Source: Chloroflexota bacterium
GTDB lineage: Bacteria; Chloroflexota; Ktedonobacteria; Ktedonobacterales; Ktedonobacteraceae
Direction of reading: 5' to 3'
Length of the DNA stretch: 43,325 nucleotides
Assembly (NCBI GenBank): GCA_902810755.1
Contig: CADDYT010000044.1
Span: forward strand, 1 to 43,325
Shown here: positions 16,644 through 26,079 of the stretch, in pieces
Layout of the letters: every line of letters starts with the position of its first letter
Numbering within the stretch: the stretch's first letter is position 1
Notes under the pieces: model-generated
What the model saw: only the letters and a program-made list of their open reading frames with translations
Database searches by the model: none
Told to the model about the DNA's origin: nothing
Made by a program: the position numbers and the translations under genes

Positions 16644-17404
16644 AGTTGTCAACCATTCCCTTTCTTATTCTGTCTTATACCGTTTTACAGCTCAACCAAC
16701 GTTTTCTCGTTGCGTCTGATGGTCTAAGTATATGGAGATAGACGTGCAGGCGGTAGTGAAGACAGTCATGAGATGGGTATGACAAATGTCATGAGTGAGT
16801 AAAAGGAAAAGGTGTAAGTGAGCAGGCCACCCGCAAGAGGATGGCCTCAAAGGCGCGAACTTACGGCCTCGCCGCCCAGAATCTCAGGCCACCTCACCCA
16901 GAATCTCAGGCCACCCGCCAGGGGTGGCCCTACTATATACGACCGCTCCACCAGCGGCACGACCGCATCGTGTAGAGCAGGGCCACCCCCAGAAGCGTTA
17001 ACTGAAGGCCGTGTGAGCGCCAGGCAGGCCACCCGCCAGGGGTGGCCCTACTCTAGACGACCGGCCCGCATGGCTCTATAAGGCTCACGAGATGCATCGT
17101 ATATAGTAGGGCCACCCCTGGCGGGTGGCCTGCGGGCAACGGGTGGCCACCCCTTGCGCGTGGCCTGCGGGCAACGGGTGGCCTGCGGCGGCGTCGGTGG
17201 CCTGCCTGGCGCAGCGTCGGTGGCCTGCCTGGCGTTGGCACGGGCTTAAGTTGACGCCTATGGAGGTAGCCCTACTCTATATACGTCCGCTCTGCAAGCC
17301 GCACAATGTGTATTGTGTATAGTAGGGCCATCTCTTGCGGGTGGCCTACGGCGTCAACCCGGTGGCCTGTCCGGGGCTTTTGTCAGCCCTTATGGTAGCG
17401 GCAA
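16644..17404. other. Gene-free block dominated by GC-rich repeats
   Basis: About 760 bases without a supported gene. Apart from the first 180 bases (upstream region of the membrane protein), it consists of the nested palindromes and direct repeats annotated at 16873-17380. Open frames here in several directions are products of the GC-rich repeats. Confidence 0.7.
16873..17380. repeat. Cluster of nested GGCCACCC...GGGTGGCC palindromic elements
   Basis: A 27-mer beginning AGGCCACCCGCCAGGGGTGG occurs exactly at 16908-16934 and 17026-17052, and in inverted orientation at 17105-17131. Each copy is itself a palindrome (GGCCACCC-GCCAG-GGGTGGCC) ending in CCCTACT. Three stem-like units can be drawn: 16908 to about 16991 (imperfect right arm), 17026-17131 (perfect 27-bp arms) and about 17265-17347 (imperfect). 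CCCAGAATCTCAGGCCACC occurs twice just upstream (from 16875), and GGTGGCCTGC is repeated at least five times from 17125 to 17228. No coding potential is visible. It resembles REP or MITE-type elements. Confidence 0.8.
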
Positions 17405-18238
17405 TCAGACTTCTTCGGTGCCGCTGTATTCGGGGCGATCGACGAAGTTTTTGTTTCTGGGGTTGTTGTACCAGGGAGTGATGCGTTCCAGGTAGCCAAC
17501 GATGACGTGCTGGGCGTAGGGGCCGGGCGGGACGGTCGGCTCAAGGACACGCCAGGAACGATGGCCGGGCAGGTCGGAGGGGTAGCTCATAATCTGCACG
17601 CCGAGGGCGTTCATGACCGTCATATTGCGCTGCGCCAGCGCCTGGTGCGGCACAAAACCGTAGATGGGCCTCTCCATCTCGGCCAGTTGCTGCTCGATCT
17701 GCTCCGGTCGATGCCCGAACTCAGCGCATGCGGCCTGCACCTGCTGTTGAAGCTCGTCAGGCGAAAGGGCGAAGATGGCATCCAGGGCGTGCAGGAAGTT
17801 CATGCTACGCACAATCTGCACGATGCGCCCGTGTGCCAGACGGCGGGCAAGACCGAAATCGCCGCCACTACGCTGCGCCAGCTCATACTGCTGCGTAAGT
17901 TGCGCCAGCGGGGGCATATCGAGTTTGCGCTGAATGAAGGCCACCACGCCACTACTGTCACCGTTTTGCCAGCTTCGCATCAGGTCCAGGCAGTGACGCC
18001 CTTCATACCGCTCGATATTGCGATACACGCTCAGCAGGCGATCTTTGCACTCACAGAGCCAGAGGGCATGCAGGAAATGCACCGTCTCCCTGACAGGAAA
18101 CGATGGGAAACGCTTCTGCCCCTGCACATCCTGCACAAAACGAAAACACGCTTCAAATTCGGGCTGTATCCGCTCAAACACCGTCAGTTTTTCGCGCACC
18201 ACCGGCGGCGGTGGTAGGGTACCCAGGCCGACAACCAT
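17405..18238 (-). CDS. Unrecognised protein paired with a TenA-like gene
   Basis: 277 residues, no known family recognised and no signal peptide. It is mainly helical in appearance, with aromatic and His-rich stretches (TVHFLHALWLCECKDR near 52-67, SMNFLHALDAIFAL near 145-158), a repeated FLHAL element, and a C-terminal basic/aromatic tail (TPWYNNPRNKNFVDRPEY). The start at 18238 is chosen because GAGAGG is 6 bases upstream and the upstream part of the frame is leader sequence. It follows the TenA-like gene on the same strand after about 100 bases, so the pair is probably coexpressed. Two copies of FLHAL spaced about 90 residues apart hint at an internal repeat. No function can be assigned. 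Confidence 0.7.
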   Translation of the reverse strand: MVVGLGTLPPPPVVREKLTVFERIQPEFEACFRFVQDVQGQKRFPSFPVRETVHFLHALWLCECKDRLLSVYRNIERYEGRHCLDLMRSWQNGDSSGVVAFIQRKLDMPPLAQLTQQYELAQRSGGDFGLARRLAHGRIVQIVRSMNFLHALDAIFALSPDELQQQVQAACAEFGHRPEQIEQQLAEMERPIYGFVPHQALAQRNMTVMNALGVQIMSYPSDLPGHRSWRVLEPTVPPGPYAQHVIVGYLERITPWYNNPRNKNFVDRPEYSGTEEV

Positions 18239-18338
18239 GATAACCTCTCTTCTCGCAGGCTTCTTCAGGACTCTTCCAGAAAATACACCTTCTTTAAGGA
18301 TTACGGCACAGCCAGCAAAATCGTTACTACCTGCGCAC

Positions 18339-18992
18339 TCAGAGTGGGGTATGCAGGACCGTATCATAAAACATGAGTTCGTATTCATGGCTGAGGCGGA
18401 CGGCGCGGGTGATACGCTGGCGGTCGGCAGGAGTATCATAGCGCGCCAGCAACGCGGCATCAACGGGGGTGACATGCGCGCCGATCTCGTCGTGGGCGCT
18501 GAAAAACTCGACCTGCTCGGCGCTCAGGCCGTAATTGCGCATGAGCGCGGGGCCAACGCGGGCGCAAATCTGGATGAAGATATCCTCGCTGGCGCTGACG
18601 GAGGCCAGTTTCTCGGCGGGCGAGCCATAGGCCAGCATCCAGTAAAAGAAGTTGGTGAGCGCCATGCAACCCGCCAGCGGCTCAACGGCATCGAATTCGG
18701 CTCGCGAGAAGCCGAGCGCAGAGCCGAAGCGCAGGAGCAGTTTATAGCCGCCAATTTTCGGCACGAGCTTGGCAAGCAACAACTCCTGCACTTCAAGATC
18801 GGAAATACCCGCGACGGCCAGAGCATCCAGCCGGTAGGCTTCGCGCACCAGCCACCAGTCCTGTAAGGCGAACAGACGCAGACGCTCTCGCTCCAGCGTC
18901 CCCTGCTCTATCCCCAGCCAGAGCGGGTGATACAGCAGTTGCTGGCGCAATGTGTCTAGATTCTCGGTCAGGATGCTATCGGCAAAGCTCAC
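18339..18992 (-). CDS. TenA/PqqC-fold (haem-oxygenase-like) protein, atypical
   Basis: 217 residues with the haem-oxygenase-like layout of TenA/PqqC/CADD proteins: YHPLWLGIEQGTLERERLRLFALQDWWLVREA in the first helices, GLSAEQVEFFSAHDEIGAHV in the middle and a C-terminal LSHEYELMFYD. Di-iron members use a Glu/His set in helix 3 and an H-x-E-x-D-x-x-H helix. Here helix 3 reads KLVPKIGGYK without them, and only His167, Glu169 and His173 survive, so a di-iron site looks incomplete. The start is the GTG at 18992 because AAAGGAG lies 8 bases before it, while the ATG at 19010 overlaps that site. Cofactor and substrate are unknown. Confidence 0.72.
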   Translation of the reverse strand: MSFADSILTENLDTLRQQLLYHPLWLGIEQGTLERERLRLFALQDWWLVREAYRLDALAVAGISDLEVQELLLAKLVPKIGGYKLLLRFGSALGFSRAEFDAVEPLAGCMALTNFFYWMLAYGSPAEKLASVSASEDIFIQICARVGPALMRNYGLSAEQVEFFSAHDEIGAHVTPVDAALLARYDTPADRQRITRAVRLSHEYELMFYDTVLHTPL

Positions 18993-19359
18993 AGTTCGCA
19001 CTCCTTTCATTTTTCAGCAAGATAGACGATTTGTACGGGGGATTCGTGTTACATAAAGAAAGTATATACTATCGGACCTTAACAGGGTATTGAAAATCAA
19101 CACAGATGTGTCATGCGGAGAGGGAGCAAAGCAGCTGTGCAGGCCATTCTGAGTTGCTTTGCTCCCGCCCCGCATGACACGTCCACGTGCCTTATTGTTG
19201 ACTTGTCCATGCATACTTCACGGGATATGCTATACCAGGATAAAGACAGATAACGGCAGGCGCAGCCACACGTACGCAAACCACTGTCCTGTGAGCAATG
19301 CACGGATAGGATAGAAGGAGGGAGACGCTGCTTCAAGGAGAGAGCAGCGCCGGGAGACC
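18993..19359. other. Divergent intergenic region with a palindromic element
   Basis: Separates the TenA-like unit (minus) from the hydrolase gene (plus). It contains the inverted repeat at 19108-19180. A TATACT on the minus strand (19066-19061) and a TATGCTATACC on the plus strand (about 19226-19236) are possible -10 elements; neither has a clear -35. Confidence 0.5.
19108..19180. repeat. Inverted repeat, TGTCATG family, copy 2
   Basis: Arms 19108-19133 and 19155-19180 (26 bases, two mismatches), outer ends GTGTCATGCGGAG. It lies between divergent genes, so terminator function alone does not explain it. Confidence 0.8.
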
Positions 19360-20052
19360 ATGAATAGCACAGCCAATCAAGTTCAGGTGCCGATCGGGTA
19401 TAACGTGATACTCGAAGGCAATCTCACCATTCCAGAGAATGCGCGGGGAGTGGTGTTGTTCGCGCATGGCAGCGGGAGCAGCCGGTTCAGCCCGCGCAAC
19501 CAGTACGTCGCTGGAGTCTTGCAACAGGCCGGTTTCGCTACGCTCTTAATCGATTTACTGACGCAGCGAGAAGAGGTGGAGGATATGCACACAGCCCACC
19601 TGCGCTTCGATATCCCCTTGCTGAGCAAGCGCGTAGTGGGCGCAACGAACTGGCTGACCACGAACGCGAGTACGGCCAACCTTAAGATCGGCTACTTCGG
19701 GGCCAGCACAGGCGCAGCGGCTGCTCTGGTTGCGGCGTCGGAACTGCCAATGCTCGTTGGCGCAATCGTCTCACGCGGCGGTCGACCCGATCTGGCCGGG
19801 TCGTGCCTGACCTCGATTCTGACGCCGACCCTGCTGATTGTCGGCGGCAACGACCCTCAGGTCATCGAGTTGAACCGTATGGCATACTCGCTCCTGCGCG
19901 GGCCAAAGGCGCTCGAAATCGTACCAGGAGCAACGCACCTGTTTGAAGAACCTGGCACGCTGGAGAAAGTCGCGCAACTGGCAAGTGAGTGGTTCACGCG
20001 CTACCTGGCAGGTTCAGGACAAACACAGACAGGTGAGGAGAAGACAGGATAG
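19360..20052 (+). CDS. Dienelactone hydrolase-like alpha/beta hydrolase
   Basis: 230 residues of an alpha/beta hydrolase: oxyanion strand GVVLFAHGSGSSR, nucleophile elbow GASTG (Ser in GYFGASTGAAAAL), acid Asp in VGGNDPQV and His in PGATHLFEE. No lid domain and no signal peptide, so it is cytoplasmic. It is followed 38 bases later by a phosphoribosyltransferase gene on the same strand. The two domains occur fused in one protein in some other bacteria, which supports a shared role. The substrate is unknown. Confidence 0.88.
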   Translation: MNSTANQVQVPIGYNVILEGNLTIPENARGVVLFAHGSGSSRFSPRNQYVAGVLQQAGFATLLIDLLTQREEVEDMHTAHLRFDIPLLSKRVVGATNWLTTNASTANLKIGYFGASTGAAAALVAASELPMLVGAIVSRGGRPDLAGSCLTSILTPTLLIVGGNDPQVIELNRMAYSLLRGPKALEIVPGATHLFEEPGTLEKVAQLASEWFTRYLAGSGQTQTGEEKTG

Positions 20053-20090
20053 GAAGATAGCGAGAGGCCAGGGTTGAGAGGAGGAATATT

Positions 20091-20759
20091 ATGCCCATCT
20101 ATGAAAATAGATTGCAAGCAGGACGCTACCTGGCGACCCAACTACAACAATACGCGAACAATCCCGATGTGATCGTGCTGGCGCTGCCTCGCGGCGGCGT
20201 CCCCGTCGGCTTCGAGGTAGCGAAGGCGCTCCACGTTCCGCTGGATGTGTTCATTGTGCGCAAGCTGGGCGTCCCCGGACACGAGGAACTGGCGATGGGA
20301 GCCATTGCCACAGGCGGGATCATTGTTCTCAATAACGAAGTCATCAACATGCTGCATATCCCGCGCCGTGTCATTGACGCGGTGGCGGCGCGTGAGGAGC
20401 AGGAACTGCAACGACGAGACCACCTCTATCGTGATGACCGGCCCCTGCCCGATGTAAAAGGGAAAATCATCATCCTGGTCGATGATGGCCTGGCGACCGG
20501 CTCAACTATGCGCGCGGCCATAGAGGCGTTGAAACAGGAGCATCCCGCAAAAATTGTGGTGGCAACGCCGGTCGGCGCGCCACAAACCTGCGAAGACCTG
20601 AGCCAGTTAGTTTCCCAGGTGATCTGCGCGCAGACGCCCGAACCATTCTACGGCGTCGGCTACTGGTACCAGGATTTCTCCCAGACCAGCGATCAGGAAG
20701 TCCACGACCTGCTCGCCCAGGCCCGGCACCCCCAGCCCGTCGGTGCGCAACATCATTAA
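20091..20759 (+). CDS. Phosphoribosyltransferase-fold protein
   Basis: 222 residues of a type I PRTase. The PRPP-binding loop IILVDDGLATGSTMRAAIEAL is intact, with an N-terminal VLALPRGGVPVGFEVAKAL and a VRKLGVPGHEELAMGAIA segment typical of the group that accompanies dienelactone-hydrolase-like proteins. AGGAGG lies 6-8 bases before the ATG. The base or other acceptor is not known. It ends at a complex palindrome and is convergent with xylulokinase. Confidence 0.88.
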   Translation: MPIYENRLQAGRYLATQLQQYANNPDVIVLALPRGGVPVGFEVAKALHVPLDVFIVRKLGVPGHEELAMGAIATGGIIVLNNEVINMLHIPRRVIDAVAAREEQELQRRDHLYRDDRPLPDVKGKIIILVDDGLATGSTMRAAIEALKQEHPAKIVVATPVGAPQTCEDLSQLVSQVICAQTPEPFYGVGYWYQDFSQTSDQEVHDLLAQARHPQPVGAQHH

Positions 20760-20773
20760 GCCTGGAACATGCC

Positions 20774-20906
20774 ATGCTTCGCTACCGCTCAGCAGCCGCG
20801 CCTGGAAGCAGAGACGTGTCATGCTGAGCGGCAGCGAAGCATCTGGCTGCCCTCGATAGCAGTTGCACACACGCAGATACTTCGCCGCCACTGCGCATGA
20901 CACGTC
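20774..20906. repeat. Compound inverted repeat, TGTCATG family, copy 3
   Basis: Arms 20813-20845 and 20874-20906 (33 bases, five mismatches), outer ends GACGTGTCATGC. A further inverted half-site at about 20774-20795 (ATGCTTCGCTACCGCTCAGC) pairs with 20821-20842, so three half-sites alternate in orientation. It fills the space between two convergent genes. Confidence 0.8.
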
Positions 20907-20914
20907 CAGTTCAA

Positions 20915-22453
20915 TTACAAAGGTTTGCTGATAATCGGCTTGAGAGCCGGATAGAGGGCGCGGTAGACTTCGTAGGCTTGCGCGTAAGCCTGCTTATATT
21001 GCGCCTGGGGTTCGGTGCGTTCGACGATGCGCACGGTTTGTTCGCAGGCTTGCGGGACGGAGGCATAGACGCCGCTGGCTACGCCTGCCAGTAGAGCGGC
21101 CCCGAAGGCCGGCCCCTCGGTGGCGTTGGTAGTCACCAGTTCCACGCCCAGCACGTCGGCGATAATCTGTCGCCAGAGCGGGCTTTTCGCGCCGCCGCCG
21201 GTCGCGCGCATCTGCTCCAGCGTCAGCCCCTGCTCCTGCAGGATAGCGAAGCAGTCTTTGAGACTGAAGGCCACGCCTTCGAGAACGGAGCGCACGAGGT
21301 GCCGCCGGCTATGGCTGGCGGTGAGGCCAATCCAGCCGCCGCGCGCATAAGCGTCCAGGTGGGGGGTGCGCTCGCCCTGCAGATAGGGCAGGAAGATGAG
21401 TCCCTCGCTGCCGGGAGGCACCGGCGCGGCCTCGTTCGCCAGCAGTTCGTAGGCATCGATGCCCGTCCAGCGTTCCAGCGCGCTCTCCGGCAGGCCGAGG
21501 TTGTCGCGCACCCAGCGCAATGAGAGACCGGCCCCCTGCGTCACCCCCATAAGATACCAGGCCCCCGGCACGGCGTGGTTGAAGGTATGCACGCGCGGAA
21601 CTGGGCCAGAGGTATCGACCTGTGGAGAACCGGCGTAGGCCAGCACGACGCCACTGGTGCCAATGGAGACAAGCGCGAGACCAGGTAGCACAACGCCATT
21701 GCCAACAGCCCCGCAGGCATTATCCGCGCCGCCGCCCGCGGTCGGCGTTCCGGCAGGCAAACCGGTAAGGGCCGCCACCTCTTCGGTAATTGCCCCGGCC
21801 ACTGCGGCCGCCTCAACGACGGGCGGCAACAGGGTCGGGTTGAGTTCCAGCGCCTCAAGCACCTCACGCGACCAGTCGCCATGTTTGACATCCAGCAGGG
21901 CCGTACCGGCGGCATCAGAGATTTCCATTGCCATCGTGCCGGTGAGCAAATAGCGGATATAGTCTTTGGGCAGCAGCATGGTGCGGGCGCGGGCAAAGAT
22001 TTCCGGCTCGTTGTCGCGAATCCATTGCAGCTTGGGCGCAGAGAAGCCGGGCAGCGCGGGGTTGCTCACCAGTTCGATCAATCGCTCGGACCCCACGCGC
22101 TCCGTGATCCAGCGGCATTGCGCCTCGCTGCGCTGGTCGGCCCAGATAATGCAGGGGCGCAGCACTTCATGGTCCGCGCCCAGCAGGACAACGCCATGCA
22201 TCTGGCCGGAGAGACCGACGCCGCGCACATCAGTCGCCTGCACTCCTTGCTGCGCGCCACCGGCCAGGCAGGCACGGATGGCGCTGATCGTAGCCTGCCA
22301 CCACTCAGCAGGATTCTGTTCCGCCCAGCCCGGACGCGGGTGGTAAAGCGGGTAATCGACAAAGGCGGAGGCCAGCGTGCTGCCATCATCCGCTGCGAAA
22401 AGTGCCGCTTTAACGCCGGTTGTCCCTAGATCAATACCCAGTAGTGCCTGCAT
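20915..22453 (-). CDS. xylB: Xylulokinase
   Basis: FGGY-family sugar kinase, 512 residues, normal length. N-terminal ATP/sugar fold LLGIDLGTTGVKAALF, SGQMHGVVLL, and the second-domain GGGAKSPLWRQIIADVLG, with GGGADNACGAVGNG in between. These match xylulokinase better than glycerol kinase: WAEQNPAEWWQA, QMHGVVLL and the length fit XylB. It phosphorylates D-xylulose to xylulose 5-phosphate, feeding the pentose-phosphate pool shared with the Calvin cycle. The ATG at 22453 is chosen because AAAGG lies 9 bases upstream; a second ATG 9 bases earlier overlaps that site. A small membrane protein gene ends 27 bases before it on the same strand. Confidence 0.88.
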   Translation of the reverse strand: MQALLGIDLGTTGVKAALFAADDGSTLASAFVDYPLYHPRPGWAEQNPAEWWQATISAIRACLAGGAQQGVQATDVRGVGLSGQMHGVVLLGADHEVLRPCIIWADQRSEAQCRWITERVGSERLIELVSNPALPGFSAPKLQWIRDNEPEIFARARTMLLPKDYIRYLLTGTMAMEISDAAGTALLDVKHGDWSREVLEALELNPTLLPPVVEAAAVAGAITEEVAALTGLPAGTPTAGGGADNACGAVGNGVVLPGLALVSIGTSGVVLAYAGSPQVDTSGPVPRVHTFNHAVPGAWYLMGVTQGAGLSLRWVRDNLGLPESALERWTGIDAYELLANEAAPVPPGSEGLIFLPYLQGERTPHLDAYARGGWIGLTASHSRRHLVRSVLEGVAFSLKDCFAILQEQGLTLEQMRATGGGAKSPLWRQIIADVLGVELVTTNATEGPAFGAALLAGVASGVYASVPQACEQTVRIVERTEPQAQYKQAYAQAYEVYRALYPALKPIISKPL

Positions 22454-22480
22454 AGAAATCATCCTTTGCCCGCTGAACCC

Positions 22481-22735
22481 TTACGCTGTTTTGATTCCTC
22501 CCCTTTTCCGGCGGAACAGGAAAGCAGCCAGAGCGAGGAGAACAGCCAGACCAAGAAATGCCGCCGAATATTTATGGTGGGTCCACTTCGCTGCAACGGG
22601 GTGAGCAGCCGGACTGACGATGCCATACCCCGCCACAAAGAAGGGATGAGGTATGCCAGGAATAGAGTAATAAAGAGCAAGCAGGACGCAAAGAGCCGCC
22701 AGAATGGCAGCAAGCAGAAAGAAAATCCGTTTCAT
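22481..22735 (-). CDS. Small two-helix membrane protein upstream of xylB
   Basis: 84 residues: an N-terminal hydrophobic helix (about 4-25), a polar middle rich in His/Pro (SIPGIPHPFFVAGYG...AKWTHHKY), a second helix (about 58-77) and a basic RRKRGG tail. GAGGAG lies about 10 bases before the ATG. Family not recognised. It ends 27 bases from xylB on the same strand and may be cotranscribed with it; it is also 179 bases downstream of the copper operon. Confidence 0.6.
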   Translation of the reverse strand: MKRIFFLLAAILAALCVLLALYYSIPGIPHPFFVAGYGIVSPAAHPVAAKWTHHKYSAAFLGLAVLLALAAFLFRRKRGGIKTA

Positions 22736-22914
22736 GTCGTGTTATCTCCTCTTCTCGGCTAGAGGCCTCAATAAGAGACACCCTTCCAGCCACTTCATGC
22801 TCGTAGACTGATCGGCGTGTATTGTTCACCGCGACGATGGGATAACCGGAGAAACAGGCTTTCGCTCGCATCGAAATCAATCTTGCAGATTCTCTATTCC
22901 CTTACCAGAACAGG

Positions 22915-23130
22915 CTAAGCCTGTTTAGCAACAGTGTAGCCCGTCTCGTCGAGAACCTCCTCGATCTTCGGCAGCGAAATTTGCTGCGGGTTGTATGTTA
23001 CCTGCACAGTTTTCGCTGGAATATCCACCTTCACCTTGCTGACTCCCTGTAGTTCGCCGAGCGCGCCTTCAATGGCATGCTGACAGTGTTCGCAAGAAAT
23101 GTCCGGTGCGACAAGCGTTGTTGTTTCCAT
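22915..23130 (-). CDS. copZ: Copper chaperone (HMA domain)
   Basis: 71 residues, a single HMA fold with the metal-binding SCEHC (Cys13, Cys16), GVSKVKVDIPAKTVQVTYNP and a C-terminal VLDETGYTV. It carries Cu(I) to CopA in the cytoplasm. GGAGGAACAATAG before the ATG is a good ribosome site. It is the third gene after copA and csoR on the same strand and is expected to be induced by copper with them. Confidence 0.93.
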   Translation of the reverse strand: METTTLVAPDISCEHCQHAIEGALGELQGVSKVKVDIPAKTVQVTYNPQQISLPKIEEVLDETGYTVAKQA

Positions 23131-23243
23131 GCTATTGTTCCTCCAGATTGCACGTAATTATACCTGATTGAGCCAGTTTGCTTCCATCAAAGCGTACTTT
23201 TTTCCCTGTCTGACAGACGGGAAAGGTCGAAAACCAGCAGTAG

Positions 23244-23513
23244 TTAGCGATTACCGGCCACCGTATAGAGCTGGATGAGTTCCTGAATGACCTGCTCTTC
23301 ACGATCACCCTTGATGCCTTCCGGCACGCAGGTGCGCAGGTGGCCTTCCAGGATCATGGCTTCTAATTTCTCCAGAGCCTTGCGTACCGCGTAGGTCTGG
23401 CGCAAAATGTCAATACAGTATTTATCCTCTTCAACCATCTTGCGGATACCGGCCACGTGTCCCTCGATGTAGGAGAGCCGTTTGAGGGCATCCGCTTTGC
23501 GCTCCTCTTGCAT
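23244..23513 (-). CDS. csoR: CsoR-type copper-sensing repressor
   Basis: 89 residues of the all-helical CsoR/RcnR fold: KADALKRLSYIEGHVAGIRKMVEEDKYC with Cys33, and GHLRTC giving His58 and Cys62, the Cu(I)-binding Cys-His-Cys trio. N-terminal basic residues would contact DNA. It starts 19 bases after copA stops, with AAAGGAG upstream, so it is cotranscribed with the genes it should repress. The matching operator is at 25972-25992. Confidence 0.93.
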   Translation of the reverse strand: MQEERKADALKRLSYIEGHVAGIRKMVEEDKYCIDILRQTYAVRKALEKLEAMILEGHLRTCVPEGIKGDREEQVIQELIQLYTVAGNR

Positions 23514-23532
23514 GTGAAGCGTTCTCCTTTCC

Positions 23533-25935
<2,403 letters not shown>

Positions 25936-25971
25936 ACCCACGACCCGTCTCTTATCACTTCATGTATACCC

Positions 25972-25992
25972 ATACCCCCCTGGTGGGGGTAT
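25972..25992. promoter_or_regulatory. CsoR operator
   Basis: A 21-bp GC-rich dyad with arms ATACCCCC and GGGGGTAT, the form recognised by CsoR proteins. It starts 36 bases before the copA ATG and would cover the transcription start of the promoter at 26026-25997, so bound CsoR would block initiation until Cu(I) releases it. Confidence 0.85.
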
Positions 25993-25996
25993 CAAT

Positions 25997-26026
25997 AGTA
26001 TAGGATACAGAGAAGTGATATGTCAA
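25997..26026 (-). promoter_or_regulatory. Sigma70-type promoter of the copper operon
   Basis: On the minus strand TTGACA (26026-26021), 18-base spacer, TATACT (26002-25997). The predicted start of transcription, about 25990, falls inside the CsoR box. Confidence 0.8.
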
Positions 26027-26079
26027 GGGTCGCGGGAATTTGTGAGAACTATGTGATGCCTGAAAGACTATCACGCAGG

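Noticed and set aside
17125..17235. Possible CRISPR array (GGTGGCCTGC repeats)
   Set aside because: Spacing is irregular, the spacers resemble the repeats, and no cas gene is present.
16818..17322. Several open frames in the 16.8-17.3 kb block
   Set aside because: They arise from GC-rich palindromic repeats, lack ribosome sites, and translate to repetitive Pro/Arg/Trp-rich strings.
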